Source: Orthonyx spaldingii | Lineage: Eukaryota; Chordata; Aves; Passeriformes; Orthonychidae | Assembly (NCBI GenBank): GCA_013397795.1 | Contig: VZTJ01003242.1 | Location: 395,479 to 459,478, forward strand | Direction of reading: 5' to 3' | DNA length: 64,000 nt | Shown: positions 35,001 to 45,600 of the stretch, piece by piece | Position numbering within the stretch: the first letter of the stretch is position 1 | Layout of the letters: every line of letters begins with the position of its first letter | Program-made: the position numbers and the translations under genes | Notes under the pieces: model-generated | The model's database searches: none | Seen by the model: only the letters and a program-made list of their open reading frames with translations | Told to the model about the DNA's origin: nothing

Positions 35001-36985
35001 TTTTATTGCTATAGCTAATCAGAATCCTAAGCATTAGAGCAAAATAGCCACATTTCAACAACACATGAATGTCTACATCCTCCGTTCCCTCCAAAATAAT
35101 GTATTTCCCTATTGAGATGCCTGTTTAGTATACACGGCAGAAAATCTATAGACTGTGAATAAATTGTGAGGCTTTTCATGTTTTTATTTCTGTTAGCCTT
35201 CTGTTACTTTGTATGGACTGGATCTTTACACACATGCTGTTCAGAACCAAATCAGGTTGAGTAAGGTAACATTAGTAACAGAAGCAGACATGAAACATGC
35301 AAATTATATCAAAATTAAGAACTGTCAAATTGGTATTTGGAGATTGCTTGGCAGTTTTTCTAAATATCTCCTAGAGTCACAGGGTATAAGAATACCCACA
35401 TCAGTATGGTCATCCTTTAGGCATTGATTTTCAAAATACATGTCAAGCAATTTGTACTATGTACTGTACAAATGTCAATCAGAGGTAGAAAGATGGCCAT
35501 GAGGGAGGACTGTTAAAATATAGCATAATATAGCAAAATCCCAACTTTGGTGGAAAAAAGTTTAGCAACAGAAGTCAGGATTCTAATAAAGATCAAGGGA
35601 ATCATAATTAAAAGGGATAAATTTTACTGTTTCTCCTCCTTTCCTCAGCTCATACTACCCTCTTAAATTCTTTGAAATACATATTTAATGACAATATTGA
35701 ACTAACAACCACAAGCAGTCTCTTATGTTCTATCTCCTCCCTTATACTTTTCTATCTATGGAAAGAATATGTTAATGTAAAACCACCAAGTGGATTTTTT
35801 TGTGTTGTCAATCAGAGAGAAAAAGTTCTGAAGAATTTGACCTTAAAAAATATCAATATTTGGTTGCAGTAGGCAAACAAGATCAAAGTCTTTAGAGATG
35901 TAGGTTCAAATACATTTCAATCTAAGATGCAGTAAATTTTCCTTGTGGTTTGTTGATGTATATGAAGGTTTATTTTGTAAAAAAATTACAGCCCTTGATC
36001 AAGAATAAATTAAAAGTAGAGAATTATAAATTTATATTGAAGGCAAACCAGAAAAATATTTTTATTTTGTTTTTAAATTTCAACCTATGCCATTTTAGTC
36101 TCTAGACAGAACTTTCAATTTTCTATATCTGCACTGTAATGAATTTCTGCTTCAAAGTCAACTAGGAATAATAAAACCCACACTCTCTTTGATTAATGTA
36201 GTTCCAGATATCCCTGCAGTGCCAAGGTTCAACAAATGAAGTAGTAGTTCCAGTCATGTAGTCATTACATTTCTAAAGTGTGTAAATGAATGATTTCAAA
36301 CATACACACACAAATTATACATAGGGCATAAAAAAGAATATGCATATATTTTAAAACATTCTTCAGGTCTTTCCAAGATGCAATATCAGCTATTCATAAA
36401 TATTCATATATTTTAGTGTTTACATAAAATTACATAAGTAAAGAGGAGTACACAAATAGAAATATGTATATTTGTATATATAAATATAGTTTACAAGTAA
36501 TGACAGGGCAATTCTGCTATTTTTTTTTTACTTTTATAAATTTTGAATGATAATCACAGATGGAAAGTTATCTATCACTGTACAATAGCATTTTACTTTA
36601 ATGAAGAATGTAATATCATTGGTCCTTCTGCATTTCTTTTGATTAATAAATTTTCTAAAGTTTCAGTGATGGAAGGAAGTAAATAGAGTTTTGACAGATA
36701 TTGAGTTTATGGTCATTGCTTGCCAAGATCATTGTTTAACTCCATCTTTAGTCCTACAATTTCGTGCCAGTCTTGTAAGGGGAAAGAAGTAATAGCTGCA
36801 TTCATTGAATGGCATAAAGATTGAATTTGTGTTTAAATGTAACAAACATTTGCAGTTTGGAGCAGACTGCATAGGAAACTGTTGGAATATATGATGCCTG
36901 AAGCCTTGGACAGAGCATTTATCAGCACAGTCTGACTACCCAAACTATTTCCATCTGTCCATAATATGACATCATAATAGAAATT
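32006..36985. other. Unique AT-rich sequence
   Basis: No interspersed repeat or gene recognised over about 5 kb. T/G low complexity lies at 33208-33246, an A/C-only tract at 34165-34188 and a short CA run at 36302-36311. The shared GCACTG and TTTTAA motifs are background. Confidence 0.55.
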
Positions 36986-37230
36986 CTGAACAGAAAAGGC
37001 AGCCCAGGGTCATTGCTAGAAGAGCTCTGAAGCCATCTGCCCCAAGGGCAGGTGGAAATTGAAGTCAGCTGGAGCTGAGGTTGCACAGAAGGGTAATACC
37101 CAGCCCTGCTGTTGTGGAGTCACCTGGAGCTTTTTATCCTCTGAAATGGCTCACGTAAGGCTGAGTACAGAAGCTGTAGCTGCACAGACACCTCCCTGTT
37201 TGCAGTGAGATTGTAAGCTGGAGATTTATG
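36986..37230. other. GC-balanced islet in AT-rich DNA, function unknown
   Basis: About 245 bases with markedly more G and C than the surroundings, including AGGGCAGGTGGAAATTGAAG, repeated GAGCT and CTGGAG motifs and CCCAGCCCTGCTGTTG. I recognise no repeat family and no long open frame. It might be a conserved non-coding element, an old repeat or a non-coding RNA exon, but nothing in the sequence decides. Confidence 0.3.
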
Positions 37231-39069
37231 AACACCTAAAGGGTTCATAAGAACAGCTTTCTTTGAAGAACAGCAAATCCCATTCTCTTTTCAAAAACTA
37301 AATAGAAATACGTTTCCTCTCCTCTTTATAGCTATTTAAAACTTACAAATGTAGATATTTATATATTTTTTCAATCATTAAATCAATGTAATATATTGAT
37401 GGAAATCTTTCATGTTGGTTTACAAGGCAAGTAAAAGTTTATATATAATTTATATACATATATGTATTTTTTTGCACATATATAATCAAAAGCTGCCTAT
37501 GTTCTGTATTAAGTGAATTATGTTCTGGTAATATTTTTCAAAGTAAGCCACATTAGAAAAGTCACCCCTTGCATATTTATCAGAGCCAGTTCTAAATTCT
37601 TATCTCACTCTAATGTAAGTTGAAATCCATTAATTTAAGTTGATTTACGTTAGTGAAAGACTGGTAAAATATGAGCTAGAAAGAAAGAATCAGGTCAACA
37701 TTTTTTAATCAGAATTTTAATATTCACACAGTCAAAGTGGTATGTAGGTTAACTTCATAACAACTCCATAAAGTGAATTGATACACAGTACTGTATCATG
37801 CCTACATAGCATTACAATCTATAATTTAAAATTTTTCCTTTGAAACTAGTTAAATACAGATTAAGAAAATAGATGGAGTCTCATCATTGATCAAGTAGAT
37901 AAAACTATACATCAGCACGCGTAGGAATTCTTCTTTGTCATCTCCTGTGCTGTGTATGAGTAATACAATCTTGAATAGCCGAGAAACTTCTGTAGACTTT
38001 TGCATGTTTATATATTTAATATATCCCATGGTTTAACATAAATTACTGCTTAATTATACTGACTCTATGCCATAAGAATCATCACTGTTGATTTCTTCAC
38101 AGAGCAATGAATTGGTGCTATAATACTTAAATGCTTGAAAACCATGTTTCTCCACTTCCCAGAAAGAAAACAAAGTATCAAATACATTAGTTTTGAAGAT
38201 GATGTTGTGTAGGTGTTTGCAATATATTTTCAAAGCACAATGCTACTACTAACATTTTTTAATGTTTTTCTTTATGTTCTGGAAAATAAAAGTTTTTCCA
38301 GACATTAGAATGTATCAAAATCATCTTTTTTTTCTTTTAAATCAGAAATAGTGGAACACTCTGATCTGGTTTTATTCAATGATGGAACAATTCCCTTGCA
38401 GAATCCATGTATGTGAGATTAAGTACTGACAGAATATCTGTTAATTTATGATGAGATGATTTCCTGGAACTGTGACAACAAATGGACTCTTAGGAGCATC
38501 GTCTTGGATGATGTACTTTTCTTGTTCATGTCCCCTGCTCATGCCCACAAGCTCAACCAGCTTCCTCAAAGAAGTCACTCCATATCCAAAATTACTGTTC
38601 AAATTCAGTATTTTCAAAGTATTCCTGGCCACTCCTTTCACCATAAATTGCCCCCTCATGCTGAAGGAAAGAGTCTTGGTTTGAATTCTGTTTTTTTTCT
38701 GACTCATCTCATATTTCAATGCTACATAAGTATCATCTCCATCTCTATTCCCAGTGGGTTTAGTACAGTGTATCTCTCCATTTCATCGGTCAGTATCAGT
38801 GAGCATGTGTGTGATAAATTAAATTGATGAGCTAGGAAGGGGAAAGATGTCTGCTTATCTGACTACCATTTTCTTATAAGTGGTAGAATAAAGCATTCCA
38901 AATGAAGAAAACTAACTTTCTGTGGCTTACCAGAAAATGCTGGCTCTGTCCTTTTGATAAATATGTGAGGTATAAAGTTTATGAGGTCTGCAAACAATTA
39001 TTTTATCAACCTTCTTTTTCCAATGTGAGAAGTCTTCTAAGTAGGAGACTAGCTATCTATTTTGACTCT
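37231..39069. other. Unique AT-rich sequence with a stop-poor segment
   Basis: No repeat recognised. The stretch 38441-38827 is open in one frame on the reverse strand (92 codons, ending in a stop) and in overlapping frames on the forward strand (123 and 70 codons). The reverse-strand translation reads more like protein (for example LVELVGMSRGHEQEKYII), but I cannot name it and see no good splice sites around it. Confidence 0.45.
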
Positions 39070-39171
39070 TTTTGCAGGTTTAGTGGTAGACTTGACAACC
39101 AGCTTAATGGTTGGACCTGATAATCTCAGAGGTCTTTTCCATCCTAAATTATTCTATGATTCTATGATCTG
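39070..39171 (+). mobile_element. CR1 LINE 3' terminus (forward strand)
   Basis: The block GTTTAGTGGTAGACTTGAC, then TAATGGTTGGACCTGATAAT, CTCAGAGGTCTTTTCCATCC and the terminal ATTCTATGATTCTATGATC is a textbook CR1 3' end with its octamer repeats, in sense orientation. About 100 bp remain. Confidence 0.9.
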
Positions 39172-39216
39172 TAACTTTCATATCATTTTCTTGGACAGTT
39201 GTTGCAGGGGTACAAA

Positions 39217-41840
39217 GAATCACAGAATCACTAGGTTGGAAGAGGCCTCTAAGATCATCGAGTCCAACCCATGTCCTAACACTTCCTCAACTAAACCATG
39301 ACACCGAGTGCCATAACCAATCTTTTTTTAAACACATCCAGGGATGGTGACTCCACCACCTCCACGGGCAGACAATTCCAGTACTTTATCACTCTTTCAG
39401 TAAAAACTTTTTCCTAATACCCAACCTAAATTTCCCTTGGCACAGCTTAAGACTGTGTCCTCTCGTTCTGTCAGTTGTTGCCTGGAAAAAGAGATCAACC
39501 CCCACCTGACTACAACCACACTTCAGGACGTTGTAGAGGGTGGTAAAGTGACCCCTGAGTCTCCTTTTCTCCAGGCTAAACAACCCCAGCTCCCTCAGTC
39601 GTTCCTCGTAGGGCTTGTGGTCCAAGCTCTTCACCAGCCTCGTTGCCCTCCTTTGGCTGCATTCAAACGTCTCAGCATCCCTCTTAAACTGGGGGCCCTG
39701 AGTTGGACACAGTACTCGAGGTGTGGCCTCACCAGTGCCGAGTACAGGGGAAGAATGACTTCGCTGGTCCTGCTGGCCACACTATTCCTGATACAGGCCA
39801 GGATGCTGTTGGCCTTTTGGCCACCAGGGCACACTGCTGGCTCATGTTCAGTAGGCTGTCAACCAGTACCCCCAGGTCCCTTTCTGCCTGGGCACTTTCA
39901 GCCACACCATCTCCAGTCTATAGTGCTGCAGGGGGTTATTGTGGCCAAAGTGCAGGACTCGGCACTTGGACTTGTTAAACTTCATCTTTTTAGACTCTGC
40001 CCATCTATCCAACGATTCCAGATCTCTTTGCAGAGTCCTCCTACCTTCCAACAGATTGACACACACTCCCAGCTTAGTGTCATCTGCAAATTTACTATTA
40101 ATAGACTCAATACCCTCATCCATGTCATTAATAAAAATATTAAACAGAATTGGCCCAGCACAGATCCCTGAGGGACACCTCTAGTGAGTGGCTACCAATT
40201 GGATGCAGCACCATTCACCACCACTCTCTGGTGGTGATCGCCCTGCCATCCAGTCAGTTCTTAACCCAGTAAAGAGTATTCCTGTCCAAGCCGTGGGCTG
40301 CCAGCTTTTCCAGGAGTTTACTGTGGGAGACAGTGCCAAAGGCCTTGCTGAAGTCCAAATAGACAACATCCACAGCCCTTCCCACATTCACCAGGTGGAT
40401 CACGTAGTCATAAAAGAAATCAAGTTGGTCAAACACAGGTCTGATACCCTGGCCATCCTGTAGGTGCCGTGTAATGGCACTCAAACCATTCCATTTCCTT
40501 ACCGGGTACTGAGGTCAGACTAATTGGACTATAATTTCCAGGATCCTCCATCCTATCCTTCTTGTGAATAGACGTCACATTGGCCAGCTTCCAGTCATCT
40601 GGAACCTCACCAGTGAGCCAAGACTGTTGATAAACAATGGAGAATGGTTTTGCAAGCTCATCTGCCAGCTCCCTCATCACCCTGGGATGAATCCCACCTG
40701 GTCCCATAGATTTATGAGTATCCAAGCGGCTCAAGAGGTCTCTGACTTCTTCCTCCTGGATAACAGAGGGACCACTGTGCTTGCTGACACCATCTACCAT
40801 CCCAGGAGGACAGTTGCCCTGAGGACAAGCCATCCTTTTGCTAAAGACTGAGGCGAAGAAGGCATTAAACACCTCCGCCTTCTTCCCATCTGCAGTCATT
40901 AAATTCCCTCCCTCATCTAGTAGAGAACCGAGGTTGTTCTTACCCTTCCTTTTGCCATCAATATATTTGTAAAAATATTTTTTACTATCCTTCACATAAG
41001 TTGCCAAATTAAGTTCTAACTGAGCTTTGACGTCTCTAACTTTTTTCCTACATGCCCAAGCAACCCCCTTAAATACTTCCTGAGATACCTGGCCCTCCTT
41101 CCAAAGCTAATACATCCTCTTTTATTCCTTAGTTCCCACAAAACCTCCTTGCCCATCCAGGCTGGATGTTTGCCGCGTTGACTCATCTTTCAGCATACAG
41201 GGACAATCTGTTCCGGTGCCCTCAAGATCTCTGTTTTAAAGCATGCCCACCCTTTCTGGACTCCTTTTTTTAAGGCCTGCTTCACAAGGAACTCCCCAAA
41301 TAAGTCTCCTGAATAGGCCAAAATCTGCCCTCTGGAAGTCTAGTATGAGAGTTTTACTGATGCCCCTCCTTATTTCACCAAGTATTGAAAAATCTAAAAT
41401 TTCATGATCACTAGACCCCAGACAACCTCCAACCACCACATCTCCCACCAGCCCATCTCTATTTGTAAACAGCAGGTCCAGCGTAGCCCCTCCCCTGGTG
41501 GGTTTACTCACCAGCTGTGACAAGAAATTGTCCTCCATATACTCCAAGAACCTCCTGGACTGCCTCTACTCTGCTATGTTAAGTTCCCAGTAGATGTCTG
41601 GTAGGTTAAAGTCACCTACAAGAACAAGGGCTGGTGATCCTGAGACATCCTCCAGTTGCTTGTAGAATCAGTTATCCTCCTCTTCCTCCTGCTTGGGTGG
41701 TCGATAACAGACTCCCAGCAGGATGTCAGCCTTGTTGGCCTTCCCCTTAACTCTTACCCATAGGCATTCAACTTCATCATTATTAGTTTCAATTTCCATG
41801 GTATCCAAAGCCTCCCTAATATAGAGAGCCACCCCAAAGA
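39217..41840 (-). mobile_element. CR1 LINE, reverse strand, 2.6 kb, endonuclease C-terminus to 3' end
   Basis: The longest mobile element here. It starts at its 3' terminus with AGAATCACAGAATCAC and GGTTGGAAGAGGCC, passes the 3' untranslated part, and then the reverse transcriptase remnant from about 39.4 to 41.0 kb. Beyond that lies the inter-domain region and the C-terminal part of the endonuclease, with the VGDFNLPDIYWEL block at 41620-41583. Homology fades near 41840, before most of the endonuclease, so the copy is 5' truncated as most CR1 insertions are. Several frameshifts and stops separate the coding blocks. The intact 3' end lies 46 bp from an oppositely oriented CR1 3' end (39070-39171). 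Confidence 0.95.
39389..41620 (-). pseudogene. CR1 ORF2 (endonuclease-reverse transcriptase), frameshifted
   Basis: In reverse-strand order: the endonuclease C-terminal block DFNLPDI (41616-41596) followed soon by an in-frame stop; a frame at 41547-41236 with SDHEILDFSIL; a frame at 41007-40429 carrying the reverse transcriptase N-terminal part (KSMGPGGIHPRVMRELADEL, then the GEVPDDWKLANV block); a frame at 40484-40254 with VDVVYLDFSKAFGTVSHSKL (40373-40314; YLDFSKAF at 40361-40338); a frame at 40123-39848 with KFADDTKLG (FADD at 40090-40079); and frames at 39834-39631 and 39634-39389 for the thumb and C-terminus. Both aspartates of FADD and the LDFSKAF aspartate survive, but at least four frame changes and stops separate the pieces. 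The 244-codon forward frame at 39437-40171 is antisense to this and is not a gene. Confidence 0.92.
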
Positions 41841-41967
41841 AAAGCCACCAAGAAGAACCACTGTCATTGACACCTATTATAATTATAACTATTATGTAGC
41901 TGTTTATATTTTTTCCTTTCAGATTGGAAAAATATTAATGTATTTAGTATAAATTGCAAGATTTTGA
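41841..41967. other. Unique spacer between CR1 and LTR
   Basis: About 130 bp of AT-rich sequence with no recognised element. Confidence 0.6.
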
Positions 41968-42699
41968 TACAGTGGGGTGCTCTTCATGGGTAGCCCCTCT
42001 AGGAGGAGGTCAGAGACTGCCTGGCATACGTGGTTCCAGATGGCTTCAAAATAGATTGGCCACAGGACACAGCCAATCCAACTGGGAAAGTTGGTGGTTC
42101 CTCTGATAGCACATTTAAGAAAGCCTCAGTGAGGAAGGAGAAAAATAGTGAGAAATATCAGAAGGAACAGAGATGCAAGAGGAGGAGGAAAGTTCCATGA
42201 CAGAGTAGGCACACACCTAAAGGGACTGATGTCCATAGAGGAGTCATAGTGGAGCACAGGAAAGGGTGATAAGGAAAAGCAGCAGGAGGAAACTGCTAAG
42301 CACTGATAGTTCTTCAGCTGAAGAGACCAAGGGCAACCTGTGGCAATAATAGTGCAGAAAGAGAGGTGTCTGAAATCGAGCCTGGCAAGGGGGAGGAAAG
42401 TGCCTAAATGTGTTGGGTTTTTTTTTTTTTTTGTTGGGTTTTTTTTTGTTGTTTTTTTTATTTTTAGTTTCCTAGTACATGAGTCAGCAATTTAATATTT
42501 ATGCTAACTGGCAAGTTAAACTTCCCAAGTTCAGATTACTCTGCCCATGAAAGCAGCTACCAAGTGATCTCCCTGTCTTTGTTTTGACCCGTGAATTTTC
42601 TCTCTCATAATCCTCTGATTTTCTCCTTCATTCCACTGCAAGTGGAGAAGTGAGCAGCTGTGTGGGTGCCTGGCTGCTGGCTGGGGTCAACCCATCACA
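41968..42699 (+). mobile_element. Solo LTR of an avian endogenous retrovirus (forward orientation)
   Basis: The 3' end is diagnostic: CTGGCTGCTGGCTGGGGTCA followed by ACCCATCACA, the typical (C)AACCCACCACA terminus of this avian LTR group. Upstream lies GTTTTGACCCGTGAATTTTC. Near the 5' side, TTCCTCTGATAGCACATTTA and AGAAAGC match the promoter block of the LTR fragment at 16055 and, in reverse complement, the LTR at 57980, so ACATTTAAG at 42111-42119 is the likely TATA box. The 5' boundary is approximate (near ACAGTGGGGTG). A G/T-only expansion at 42412-42466 interrupts the middle. Length is about 730 bp; no internal viral genes are attached and no clear target duplication was found. Confidence 0.78.
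42412..42468. repeat. T-rich/G-T low-complexity tract inside the LTR
   Basis: Runs of T punctuated by GTTGGG and GTTG. It lies where related LTRs carry a T-rich stretch near the polyadenylation region and is probably an expansion of it. Confidence 0.8.
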
Positions 42700-45600
42700 G
42701 GTAGATCGCCAAGTGGTTATCAAGACTCTTGTAAGTGAGCACACTACCAGCCTTATCAAATTAAGGGCTTCTGCCCATTATGCACAATTTCAGTTGTTTC
42801 CTGGATGTTCTAGGATAAATGTAACACTGTGCCTATGCTTACATAACTTTTATCTCAACACAGCTTTAACTGTAGAATGACCAATAAAAATTCCATTAGA
42901 TTTACTTGAGGAGAAGGGGTTAAAACACAGACTGACTTGAAATATGAGAATAAAATGGAAGGGAATTCAAGTTGGTGAAAGAAATAAAATACAAGCTGCA
43001 GCCAATATTGCCATCAAATCATCAAAGGCATCTGAAAAGACAAACAGCACCAGGTGAGAAATACTTCTCTAATGAAACCCAAATGTCAAAAACATATGAC
43101 ATTTCATCACATTCTTTCAAAAAATCTACTAGAAAGACCTGCAGCACCAATCACAATAGATGTTGAAACATCTATGACATCAAAATTTGATAATGATTTT
43201 TCAATATATTCTTTTGGGAAGCAATATGACCAGTTTTGTACTTTAAACATAGTTAAATACTGTGCTGTTTTTTAACATCCTTGATAGCTTTATACAGTAA
43301 AAATTGTTCTTCTATTTTCCCATCTTTTAAAAACTGGCTTAGCAAATATAAACTTCCACACTACATTGTTGAGTCAAAGACCATTTTTTTTTTAATGTGG
43401 AGTATATACATTGCCTTTTAAATGCTTATTTAAAAGAACACAAACACTAATATAAAAAGAAAAAAAATTCAGTAGTGCCTATATCTTTGAAATAGGTGTG
43501 TTTGGCCAAAGAAATATGGCTACAGTCCTACCTGCATTATAGCTTTTAAAATTAAATAGAAAACATAGCATATATCATTTGTACAGGGACTCTTATTCCC
43601 AGGATAGATGAATTGTTTTCCAACATCAGTTACCTCTTGATTGAATAAAGATATTTAATAAAGTTACAGTGTTAATTACACTAGAAACTTTTAAGAGTCA
43701 TTAGTTAATTTTCACACTGCTCAGTCTTTACAGAATTGATATATTTTATAGTCTTCAGGTTCTATTTTGATTTGTTTTGTTTTCAGTTGTGGAGAGTTTA
43801 AACCAGACTCTTTTCTCCAAAATTTTTAGGAAAAACTCAAAGTATTATTTATGATTCATGTCTTTTGAACACCAGGAGGAAGTTTCAATAGTCTTAAATT
43901 CTTTCTTATGATTCTGTTTTTTCAGGCTCCAGTTTTCTGTACATAAAATAGTCTTAATCTTGCCACATTTACCTCTTTGATAGTTTATATTCATCCTGCT
44001 GTCATTTGAAGAGGATCAATTGTTGATTTAAGTTTTTCCTTCCCATTCTGCACACAATACCTTTTACTCTTGTGATTCTGACTGTAATAAAAACAATCTT
44101 CACCTTCACAGTTTCATAAGTGAGTAGTAGGTTTTAAGGTTTTTTTTTTTTTAAGGCTGACAGGGAAGTAAATTTGTTGTAAAATATCTTCTGTTCTGGT
44201 ATATGAATAGCAAGAAAACCAGACTTCTTGACTTAGAACATTCCTTCCTATGAAGAAAGCCTATGCTTAGACCTCTGTAAAACACATTGAGTCAAATGCT
44301 CAGATGCACTTTGCCTATAGCTAGCATTCCCTCTGTGTGTATGTGCATATGCACAAACACCTGGCTCTAATTGTAGTTGAGTTATGTCCTTGCCCATGGA
44401 CCCAAATATAGCTACAGTTTCACTACTTGCTCTGGTTGACAAACTAAATGTTGGGTTGACTGACAGTTTTGCTGCTTCTGAAGAAAGACACTGGCCACAC
44501 ACCGTGCTTAAGATGGCCCCAGCTGCTGCATGAATGGAAATAAGGAACAGCAAGTTCACCTCTGCTGAAATTTCTTTCCAGCATAATTTCCTTCACTTAT
44601 ATTACCCATTCCCAAGAGCATCTTCCTAGCGGGGGGCTGGGCAAGTGCACTCAGACAGCTTATTCTTGGAACAAGGCAATGTAAGCCCAGAGACAGTTCT
44701 GTGCAAATAAAAATAAGCAATAATTCAGTGATTATTTTGAGAGGAAAAATTATGCTATTCTGGAAACACTTGAAAACAGAACTCCCTACAATCATTCCTT
44801 TAGTTAAAGTCACTGTGGTACACTATATTCTGGCTGCTCTGCTTTTGTTATTCTGGATCACGTATCACACAAAGAAGATAAAGTAGGTGAGTCTTACAGT
44901 ATTTTTACATATTTGACATTTCTCTTTTAGCATAATACTTTCTGTAAGAGAAAAAATCCCAACACATGTTCTGATCAACAATATTGAATGCATTACATTT
45001 ATTTAGTACAAATACTAGATAGGGGTATAGGTCATGGAATGAAGTTAAATATATTTCATATACATTAGTTGTTTCAAGTACAATATATACAATGTATTTT
45101 CATGGACTCCTGAATAACTACAGGGTTATGTAATGGTATTGCATAATACACTACAATTAAAGACTGAAATAACTGAAATAACTGAGAGGAAGAGTTTAAG
45201 TAATCCGGAATATTCTCTGGTATTAGTTCTTATCATTGTAATGTGATATTTAGTAAAGACTGACAAACCAGACAATTTAGAATACAATAATCAATGTTCT
45301 TGGTGCAATTGTATCTTTCTAAGCATTCCATGAAAAGTGTTGAATTCTGAAATTCACCCTTTCTGTCCTAAAATGTATTAAAGGCAAGAAAACATCATAA
45401 CTGTTCTAAGCTCCAACTGGACATCTATATTCAACATATGCTATGGAACATCAGCATGAGTGACACAGTGGCATATGCCTCAAGATCCTCTGTTCAGCGA
45501 GACCCGAGAAATCAGGATGAGCACTATGCATGTGGTAGCTTCTCGTGCAGTTTCATTCTTTACCTGTAAAACCTTAGCTTGGCTTGTGGGTACAGAAAGA

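Noticed and set aside
39437..40171. Longest open frame in the window (244 codons, forward)
   Set aside because: It is entirely antisense to CR1 ORF2, whose reverse-strand frames carry reverse transcriptase motifs at the same positions.
44248..44813. Two consecutive reverse frames (85 and 103 codons)
   Set aside because: Different frames, no recognised domain, and no phase-compatible splice pair between them.
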